Assembly (NCBI GenBank): GCA_031276105.1
Contig: JAISNS010000164.1
Coordinates: 1-8,090, forward strand
DNA: 8,090 nucleotides
DNA from: Dysgonamonadaceae bacterium
GTDB lineage: Bacteria; Bacteroidota; Bacteroidia; Bacteroidales; Azobacteroidaceae
Direction: 5' to 3'
Both the position numbers and the translations under genes were made by a program. The notes beneath the pieces were generated by a model. That model was not told the DNA's origin. It worked only from the letters and a program-made list of their open reading frames with translations, and made no database searches. Shown here piece by piece: positions 1 through 4,627 of this stretch. Positions within the stretch are counted from its first letter, which is position 1, and each line of letters begins with the position of its first letter.

Positions 1-37
1 CTACGACATAGTTTGGCGTAGTCTCGCATTATATTTG
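1..37 (+). promoter_or_regulatory. Bacteroidota-type promoter A with inverted-repeat upstream element
   Basis: A -7 element TATATTTG lies at 30-37 and fits the Bacteroidota consensus TAnnTTTG. A TTG at 13-15 can act as the -33 element, 14 bases upstream. The stretch CTACG at 1-5 and CGTAG at 17-21 form an inverted repeat around it, possibly continuing left of the window. The same layout recurs at 4565-4602 and, without the left arm, at 1603-1627. Transcription would start a few bases after 37, just ahead of a short ORF at 49 and far upstream of the nuclease gene at 393. The consensus match is seen directly; a role as repressor operator is inference. Confidence 0.6.
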
Positions 38-48
38 TGCCGGAATAG

Positions 49-138
49 ATGTCAAGTTTTTTGAAAAAACTCGAGCCCGCGCTTGACGGTGTCATTTTTT
101 TGATTATTTTTGTAATTCATATTAAAACAAAAGTATGA
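49..138 (+). CDS. possible 29-residue hydrophobic small protein
   Basis: An ATG at 49 opens a 29-codon frame ending in TGA at 136-138. The peptide starts MSSFLKKL, has a hydrophobic core VIFLIIFVI at about residues 15-23, and ends in a basic tail (HIKTKV). This is a layout seen in small inner-membrane peptides and some type I toxins. The ATG sits 12 bases after the -7 element of promoter A, so the mRNA leader would be only a few bases, as for the gene at 2808. There is no Shine-Dalgarno sequence. A frame this short can arise by chance in AT-rich DNA, and I recognise no family. It may equally be a non-coding leader. Confidence 0.22.
   Translation: MSSFLKKLEPALDGVIFLIIFVIHIKTKV
83..112 (+). 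promoter_or_regulatory. candidate promoter upstream of the structured region
   Basis: TATTTTTG at 105-112 fits TAnnTTTG, and a TTG at 83-85 lies 19 bases upstream, a normal spacing for Bacteroidota. Transcription would begin near 117 and run through the long hairpin at 171-312 towards the nuclease gene. The match lies in AT-rich DNA, where such motifs arise easily, so the call is moderate. Confidence 0.4.
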
Positions 139-170
139 TGTAAAGAAAGATACATAAATGCGTTTTAGCC

Positions 171-312
171 GGATTGTTCACCTCTAAATCTAGTAAATTT
201 TAAGGAACACTATTTGCAAGGCAAAACAGCAAAACGCACGCGGAAAGCGTGGGCTTTGTTTTATGCTTGCAATAGGTTTTACTAGAACCCGGAGGTGGCG
301 TGGCAACAGTTC
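171..312 (+). ncRNA. candidate rod-shaped structured RNA (long imperfect palindrome)
   Basis: A nested series of complementary segments covers this non-coding stretch: 171-178 with 305-312 (8 pairs, two G-U); CACCTC 179-184 with GAGGTG 292-297; TCTAGTAAA 189-197 with TTTACTAGA 278-286; CTATTTGCAAG 210-220 with CTTGCAATAG 266-275 (one base skipped); AAAACA 223-228 with TGTTTT 257-262 (A-T and C-G pairs throughout); and CACGC 237-241 with GCGTG 247-251, closing a GGAAA loop. The main asymmetric gaps are 198-209 against 276-277, and 298-304 on the 3' side only. The fold is one long rod with a large internal bubble, and TATTTTT follows at 317-323, possibly a termination run. A rod with a bubble recalls 6S RNA, for which a Bacteroidota form (6S-Flavo) is described; that identity is a guess. 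Alternatives are a regulatory 5' leader of the gene at 393, or a palindromic mobile remnant. Confidence 0.42.
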
Positions 313-316
313 ACGC

Positions 317-324
317 TATTTTTG
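317..324 (+). promoter_or_regulatory. candidate -7 element for the nuclease gene
   Basis: TATTTTTG at 317-324 fits TAnnTTTG and would give a leader of about 60 bases for the gene starting at 393. No TTG is found at the usual distance upstream, so the promoter is weak or the match accidental. The same bases could be the U-run ending the structured RNA. The run from here to 392 is AT-rich and otherwise featureless. Confidence 0.3.
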
Positions 325-392
325 TGTGGTAAAATTAAAAATCAACATACACGAAAGTTTAATTTATAGAAACACTTTGTCAAAAAAGAAAA

Positions 393-1541
393 ATGGAACA
401 GATTAAAAAACTATTAATGCAAATCAGCATCATCAATAAAAAGAATGAAGAGATGTTGGATGCCACAGGCGGACGATTCAATATGTTTCGGGTTTGTGGC
501 GTGAACCATTACGAAAACACACATTCCGCCATTATTGCCGAATTGCTAAATCCAAACGGCAGTCACGGGTTAAAATCGAAGTTGTTGGAGTGCTTTGTCA
601 AAAATTTAGGAGACAAATTTACGATAAAAAACTTTGACAATACAAATGCACGTGTTGATCGAGAACATGACACAGGCAATGGAAGAATAGATATTCTTAT
701 TGAAGACAGCAATCAAAAACATGCCATCATCATTGAAAATAAAATTTATGCCGACGACCAATGGGAACAATTAAAACGATATAACAATTTTGCCGAAACA
801 AAATACGGTAAAGGGAATTATCAAATCTTTTATCTTACCTTATGGGGCGACGAGGCATCGGAGCAGAGCGGCGAAGGCGTTGACTACACGCCTCTATCTT
901 ATGAAACAGATATGATCAACTGGCTCGAACAATGCGTGCCTATTGCTGTGCATTACCCAATGGTACGCGAAACAATTAATCAATATATCAATCATTTAAA
1001 ACAATTAACACGTCAAGATATGGATACAAAAAATAAAGAAGAAATCATTAACATGATTGTTGGCGATAAACAACTTATAGAAAATGCACAGTATGTTTTC
1101 GAGATTTGGCATGAGTGCATAGGAAAAATACTCGCTAATTTAGAAGATAGCGTAGCAAGTATAGCCGATAAATTAGGGCTGGAATATAAATTTAGCTCTG
1201 ATACCGGCGAGAAAGAATCCTATTTTTATTTTCGGAGAAAAAACTGGAATTATTGCATCCTTTTTTGGTTTGAGCAAAAGCACGAATTATATGTGGGTGT
1301 AGATAAAATATTAGATGCACCAAACAATGAATGGAGTGATGAATTTACATCAAAGTTAAAAGACCATCTGTCTAATTTTACTATAAATAATTATGCATAT
1401 AATAATCTTGATTGGATTTGGGGTACGGGACTTGTAGCATGGAATAATTTAAGTTGGGCACAAACGCCGGAAGAAATGCCCAAAATTATTTCGGAAACGG
1501 TAGAAAGCATTGTCAAAAAATTGGACGATTTTAAGGAGTAA
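393..1541 (+). CDS. PD-(D/E)XK nuclease superfamily protein (PDDEXK_4-like)
   Basis: This 382-residue protein carries a restriction-endonuclease-fold core in its first third. Glu41 with His44-Ser45 begins the family's E-x2-HS-x6-LL-x-P segment (residues 41-54). Asp100 in RIDILI and Glu115-Asn116-Lys117 in IIENK give the catalytic D-x14-ExK arrangement, and Gln126 to Tyr130 supply the Q-x3-Y that usually follows. All catalytic residues are present, so it should be able to bind metal and cut DNA, though no member function can be read directly. Residues from about 200 to 382 form a second, aromatic-rich region without a recognised motif. The family is common as isolated accessory genes in Bacteroidota and is often suspected of a defence or repair role. 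The gene is markedly AT-rich compared with the two genes after it, which suggests acquisition. The start at 393 follows an A-rich stretch and has no clear Shine-Dalgarno sequence. It stands alone, ended by a terminator at 1544. Confidence 0.85.
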   Translation: MEQIKKLLMQISIINKKNEEMLDATGGRFNMFRVCGVNHYENTHSAIIAELLNPNGSHGLKSKLLECFVKNLGDKFTIKNFDNTNARVDREHDTGNGRIDILIEDSNQKHAIIIENKIYADDQWEQLKRYNNFAETKYGKGNYQIFYLTLWGDEASEQSGEGVDYTPLSYETDMINWLEQCVPIAVHYPMVRETINQYINHLKQLTRQDMDTKNKEEIINMIVGDKQLIENAQYVFEIWHECIGKILANLEDSVASIADKLGLEYKFSSDTGEKESYFYFRRKNWNYCILFWFEQKHELYVGVDKILDAPNNEWSDEFTSKLKDHLSNFTINNYAYNNLDWIWGTGLVAWNNLSWAQTPEEMPKIISETVESIVKKLDDFKE

Positions 1542-1543
1542 CT

Positions 1544-1587
1544 TTGCATTTTTCAACGAATGCAACCCTCGACGAGGGCAATTTTTT
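1544..1587 (+). terminator. two-stem intrinsic terminator after the nuclease gene
   Basis: Two bases after the stop codon, TTGCATT (1544-1550) pairs with AATGCAA (1559-1565). Immediately next, CCCTC (1566-1570) pairs with GAGGG (1574-1578) around a GAC loop. CAA and six T residues (1582-1587) follow. The second stem plus T-run is a compact Rho-independent terminator for transcripts from the left; there is no matching T-run for the other strand. Confidence 0.65.
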
Positions 1588-1602
1588 AGCCTCTGCCACA
1601 TC

Positions 1603-1627
1603 TTGTCGTAGTCTCCCGTTACCTTTG
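1603..1627 (+). promoter_or_regulatory. Bacteroidota-type promoter C for the SpoU methyltransferase
   Basis: TTG at 1603-1605 and TACCTTTG at 1620-1627 are 14 bases apart, the same spacing as in promoters A (13-37) and B (4578-4602). The spacer begins with the same CGTAGTC as theirs. By eye 20 of 25 positions match promoter A, but the left arm CTACG of the inverted repeat is not kept here. Transcription should begin shortly after 1627 and give a leader of about 25 bases before the ATG at 1659. Confidence 0.7.
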
Positions 1628-1658
1628 CACGCAGAAATAATTTTTAAAGGTAACAACG

Positions 1659-2153
1659 ATGAGCAGAGAACCGGAAAATTGTACAGTGGCGCAGTGCCCC
1701 ACACCGTCCGTAAGAGGGTATTATGGCATCGGCATATTCAAAGGGAAAACCGTCGAAAACCTCGGCACGCTTTGGAGGTCGGCGAACTTGTTTGACGCAA
1801 ATTTCATCTTCACGATAGGCGGAAGATACAAAAAGCAGGCAAGCGACACAACCAAAGCCTTTCGGCACATTCCCCTTTACGACTACGCGACGTTTGAAAA
1901 TTTTTACCAACACCTGCCCTACGGTTGCCCGCTGGTTGGCGTCGAAATGGATGCGCACAGTGAAGATATCCGGACATTCAAGCACCCCGAACGGTGTATT
2001 TACCTGCTCGGGGCCGAAGACGAGGGCCTGCCGGAAGAAGTGAGGACGCAATGCCACAAGTTAGTCCGGCTGCCGGGCAGGTTTAGCCTCAACGTGGCGG
2101 TGGCCGGCTCGCTGGTGATGTTCGACAGGGCGATGAAACATACCACATTATAA
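1659..2153 (+). CDS. SpoU/TrmH-family RNA 2'-O-methyltransferase
   Basis: The 164-residue protein is a compact SPOUT-fold methyltransferase that should transfer a methyl group from S-adenosylmethionine to a ribose 2'-hydroxyl in tRNA or rRNA. The three family motifs are intact. Motif 1 is at residues 34-42 (Asn34, and Arg40 as the likely catalytic arginine). Motif 2 is LLGAEDEGLP at 116-125. Motif 3 is SLNVAVAGS at 143-151, which forms the knotted cofactor site. It has only the catalytic domain and no N-terminal substrate-binding domain, like TrmL-size members, so the modified nucleotide cannot be named. An in-frame TAA at 1638-1640 makes ATG 1659 the first possible ATG after it, with a weak AAAGG ahead of it. 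The gene is GC-richer than its left neighbour, has its own promoter, and is a typical backbone gene. Confidence 0.9.
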   Translation: MSREPENCTVAQCPTPSVRGYYGIGIFKGKTVENLGTLWRSANLFDANFIFTIGGRYKKQASDTTKAFRHIPLYDYATFENFYQHLPYGCPLVGVEMDAHSEDIRTFKHPERCIYLLGAEDEGLPEEVRTQCHKLVRLPGRFSLNVAVAGSLVMFDRAMKHTTL

Positions 2154-2162
2154 ATTTTACCT

Positions 2163-2170
2163 TATCTTTG
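2163..2170 (+). promoter_or_regulatory. -7 element for the phosphoesterase gene
   Basis: TATCTTTG at 2163-2170 fits TAnnTTTG, ten bases after the methyltransferase stop codon. It implies an independent start with a leader of only about ten bases before ATG 2186. No clear TTG lies at the -33 position. It also shows that a TTG at 2168, which opens the frame further upstream, is part of the promoter and not a start codon. Confidence 0.6.
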
Positions 2171-2185
2171 CAAAAAAAGGAAACC

Positions 2186-2755
2186 ATGTTAATTGAACTG
2201 CACACCCCTTCGGGGAAAAAACAAAAACTCTTCGCGCTGGCCGACACGCACGGCCGGCACCGGCAAATCACCGTACCCGGCGACGTGGATACCGTCATCT
2301 TTGCCGGCGACGCCTGTGAGGCAGGCGACCATCTTCAGCTCACGGATTTCTTCGCGTGGTTCGCGGCGCTGCCCGCCGGGAACAAGTTGTTCGTGCCCGG
2401 CAACCACGACCTGCCGTTTGAGTTTGCGCCCGATTTCGCCAAAAGCATGGTGCCGCAAAACGTCATCTTCCTCGAAGATGACGGCGTCACTTTAGACGGC
2501 GTGCGCTTTTATTCACTGCCCGTGCGCCCGTGGATGCACAACGAGTCGTACCTTCCTTCGGGTGTGGACGTGCTCATTACACACGGCGCACCGGCAGGCC
2601 TATTAGACGCCCACACGGGATGCCCCACACTGCGCAAATTGGTAGCGCTCGCACGACCGAAAAACCATATTTTCGGGCATGTCCACCAAACCGGAGGACA
2701 GTCGGTGCAGGAAGACCGCACCATGTTTTGGAATGCGGCGGTAAAACAATTGTAA
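2186..2755 (+). CDS. calcineurin-like metallophosphoesterase, MPPED/239FB-like
   Basis: This 189-residue protein has all the metal-binding motifs of the calcineurin-like phosphoesterase fold: Asp20-x-His22 (DTHG), Gly41-Asp42, Gly72-Asn-His-Asp75, His133 (THGAP) and Gly164-His-Val-His167. It should be a soluble two-metal phosphodiesterase or phosphatase. The segment from VPGDVDTVIFAGD to the LPAGNK stretch, the THGAP loop and the PKNHIFGHVH block resemble the MPPED1/2 (239FB) subgroup, whose bacterial substrates are poorly known. I chose ATG 2186, preceded by AAAAAAAGG, because the -7 element covers 2163-2170; an upstream TTG start would add six residues that probably are not transcribed. It shares the GC-richer character of the methyltransferase. 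No terminator is evident before the next promoter. Confidence 0.88.
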   Translation: MLIELHTPSGKKQKLFALADTHGRHRQITVPGDVDTVIFAGDACEAGDHLQLTDFFAWFAALPAGNKLFVPGNHDLPFEFAPDFAKSMVPQNVIFLEDDGVTLDGVRFYSLPVRPWMHNESYLPSGVDVLITHGAPAGLLDAHTGCPTLRKLVALARPKNHIFGHVHQTGGQSVQEDRTMFWNAAVKQL

Positions 2756-2795
2756 AATACACGGCACATTTCTTTTCGCTTAAAACTTATTTTCG

Positions 2796-2803
2796 TACCT
2801 TTG
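2796..2803 (+). promoter_or_regulatory. -7 element of the DUF488 operon, giving a nearly leaderless mRNA
   Basis: TACCTTTG at 2796-2803 fits TAnnTTTG, and the start codon follows only four bases later at 2808. Since Bacteroidota transcripts begin a few bases after this element, the message should start at or very near the ATG. No TTG at the -33 position is obvious. Confidence 0.6.
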
Positions 2804-2807
2804 ACTC

Positions 2808-3710
2808 ATGTTTTATTATAGAAGAAAGTTATTATTAGGATTAATTCAGAAGCTGGGGGGTGAAGTTTTATCAACTCCACTGCAAAAGAATTTATTTCTT
2901 TTAACCCGTCAACAAAAAGAAAAATCATTCGACTTTATTCCGTATAAGTACGGTTGTTTCTCTTTACAAGCCAATAATGATCTTAATGTACTTGAAAAAA
3001 TGGGATATGTTAAGAAAAGGCACAATGGGACATCAACAGTTTGGCAATTATCAAGTGATGATGGTTTTATAGATCAGTTACGGGCTGAAGATAAAGCGAT
3101 ATTAAACTATATTTATAATACATTCAGGATATATAATAGTAATGACTTGATCAAATATACCTACGTCAATTATCCTTTCTGGGCTATAAATAGCATAATT
3201 CTCGATGATATACTTGGCGCAGAGGAGAAAGAAAAAGTACTACTACAAAAAAGGAATATATCGGAAAAATGCTTATTTACGATTGGATATGAAGGAAAAA
3301 CCTTAGAAACATATATAAATTTGTTGATTATAAATAACATTAAAGTTCTTTGTGATGTTCGAAAAAATCCTTTGAGTAAGAAATGGGGATTCTCAAAATC
3401 CTTATTAAAGGACGCTTGCGAAAAAGTGGACATAAAATATGTGCACATTCCACAATTGGGTATCGAATCGGAAGAGAGACATAATTTGAAAACCTTTTCC
3501 GACTACAAAAGATTGTTTGAAACATACGAAAAAACAACATTGATAGCTAACAATTCTTATCTGCTCAGTATAATTGAAATACTTCGGGAAAATCAACGTG
3601 TAGCATTAACTTGTTTTGAAAAAGACGTTAGTATGTGTCATAGAGGCGTTATTGCTAAAAATTTAATGACTTTGGACGCTTTAAAAGATTCCAAGTTAAA
3701 CAATCTATAA
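2808..3710 (+). CDS. DUF488-domain protein with N-terminal winged-helix-like domain
   Basis: The 300-residue protein has two parts. Residues 1-100 resemble the N-terminal domain seen on some DUF488 proteins, with LQKNLFLL at 25-32 and DFIPYKYGCFS at 42-52, and are probably winged-helix-like. Residues 156-285 form the DUF488 domain: TIGYEGKTLE at 158-167, CDVRKNP at 182-188 with a basic patch to Lys197, YVHIPQLG at 210-217, and the paired CFE (268-270) and CHR (276-278) motifs. The conserved cysteines, arginine and histidine look like an active site, but the reaction is not established. The start cannot move inward without cutting the N-terminal domain, so the ATG at 2808 is firm despite almost no leader. 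It is AT-rich, unlike the gene before it, and lies six bases from the next gene, so the two are co-transcribed. A role in nucleic-acid modification or defence is inference. Confidence 0.82.
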   Translation: MFYYRRKLLLGLIQKLGGEVLSTPLQKNLFLLTRQQKEKSFDFIPYKYGCFSLQANNDLNVLEKMGYVKKRHNGTSTVWQLSSDDGFIDQLRAEDKAILNYIYNTFRIYNSNDLIKYTYVNYPFWAINSIILDDILGAEEKEKVLLQKRNISEKCLFTIGYEGKTLETYINLLIINNIKVLCDVRKNPLSKKWGFSKSLLKDACEKVDIKYVHIPQLGIESEERHNLKTFSDYKRLFETYEKTTLIANNSYLLSIIEILRENQRVALTCFEKDVSMCHRGVIAKNLMTLDALKDSKLNNL

Positions 3711-3716
3711 GTTTAA

Positions 3717-4562
3717 ATGAGAAAAAAAGTCCTTGTAACGGTTACTACTATTCCATTACCATCAAGAAGCTACGACGAATTGGTTTGTACGGCTGGAGTT
3801 TTAGAAGACGGAACATGGATTAGAATTTATCCCATGCCATTAAGTTTTTTGAGAGGACTAAAGGTGCATGGTCGCATTCAACAAACAAAATATACATGGA
3901 TTGAACTTGACCTAAAGAAACGCACGGACGACTTCCGCCCTGAAAGCCATTCGCCTAATGATTATAATTTCAAGGATCTAATTATTCATAATAACATTGG
4001 AACAGAAAGGTTTTGGGAAGAAAGAAAAATGTATTGCCTGAAAAATGTCTATACAAACATGAATAAACTGATTGAGGACTCTAAAGATCCACAGAATATT
4101 TCTTTGGCCACATTTAAACCGATAAAAATCAAAGATTTTATAATTGAAGAGAGCGAACGGGAATGGAAGCCGGAATGGAAAAGTTTGATACAACAGCACC
4201 AAATAAATTTTGATACCCCTGATCATCCCATTCAAAAAGAATTATCGGCAAAGCTACCCTATACGTTTTCATACAAGTTTGAAGAAGAAAGTAAGACCAC
4301 CAGAACACTAATGATTGAAGATTGGGAAATCGCTCAATTATTCTGGAACTGCCTAAGGGATAATAACGGAGACGAAGCGAAAGCTTGTCAAGCCGTAAAA
4401 AAGAAATACTTTGACGTCTTCATAAAAGAGCATGACATATATTTCTTCCTTGGCACAACAAGAGAATGGCATATGAGAAGAAGTAAAAATCCATTTGTTA
4501 TTATTGGTGTTTTCTATCCTAAAAAGAACCCTGACACACAACTATCGTTATGGATAAATTAG
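3717..4562 (+). CDS. DUF488-linked protein, possibly dual OB-fold; function unknown
   Basis: This 281-residue soluble protein begins six bases after the DUF488 gene and is surely in its operon. Residues 1-85 are beta-rich, with KVLVTVTTIPLPSRSYDE, then a WIRIYPMPL segment at about 39-47 and WIELDL near 61-66. A middle region (about 85-180) is helical and charged. The C-terminal part has DWEIAQLFWNC, a helical KACQAVKKKYFDVFIKEHD stretch, FFLGTTREWH and a PFVIIGVFYPK end strand. From memory this resembles proteins encoded beside DUF488 genes and described as having two OB-like domains; I could not verify this. If correct, a nucleic-acid- or nucleotide-binding partner for the DUF488 enzyme is plausible. 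There is no signal peptide and no membrane segment. It is AT-rich like its partner. No separate terminator is seen: the next promoter begins two bases past the stop. Confidence 0.65.
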   Translation: MRKKVLVTVTTIPLPSRSYDELVCTAGVLEDGTWIRIYPMPLSFLRGLKVHGRIQQTKYTWIELDLKKRTDDFRPESHSPNDYNFKDLIIHNNIGTERFWEERKMYCLKNVYTNMNKLIEDSKDPQNISLATFKPIKIKDFIIEESEREWKPEWKSLIQQHQINFDTPDHPIQKELSAKLPYTFSYKFEEESKTTRTLMIEDWEIAQLFWNCLRDNNGDEAKACQAVKKKYFDVFIKEHDIYFFLGTTREWHMRRSKNPFVIIGVFYPKKNPDTQLSLWIN

Positions 4563-4564
4563 GC

Positions 4565-4602
4565 ACTACGACATGTTTTGGCGTAGTCGTGATGTATTTT
4601 TG
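4565..4602 (+). promoter_or_regulatory. Bacteroidota-type promoter B with inverted repeat, for the AAA ATPase
   Basis: ACTACG at 4565-4570 and CGTAGT at 4582-4587 form an inverted repeat, followed by the -7 element TATTTTTG at 4595-4602. TTG at 4578-4580 is 14 bases before the -7 element. Over the first 23 bases of copy A at the window start, 21 match by eye. The symmetry overlapping the -33 element would suit a dimeric repressor. It could also fold as a short hairpin in the transcript of the DUF488 operon, but no T-run follows directly. Confidence 0.65.
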
Positions 4603-4627
4603 TAAAAAATAACAACGCTTCGAAGGT

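Noticed and set aside
51..101. Overlapping short stems (GTCAAG/CTTGAC, and TGAC/GTCA followed by seven T) as an attenuator
   Set aside because: The stem next to the T-run has only four pairs, and the longer one is separated from it. This is too weak to call a terminator or switch.
179..297. The long palindrome as an integron attC site, retron RNA or CRISPR-like repeat
   Set aside because: No clear attC core boxes, no reverse transcriptase or integrase nearby, and only one copy in the window.
1544..1795. 83-codon frame opening with TTG right after the nuclease gene
   Set aside because: It starts inside the terminator hairpin, runs through promoter C and overlaps the methyltransferase in another frame. 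The peptide has no family features.
2168..2185. TTG at 2168 as the start codon of the phosphoesterase
   Set aside because: It lies within the -7 promoter element, so it would be upstream of the transcript. ATG 2186 fits the family length.
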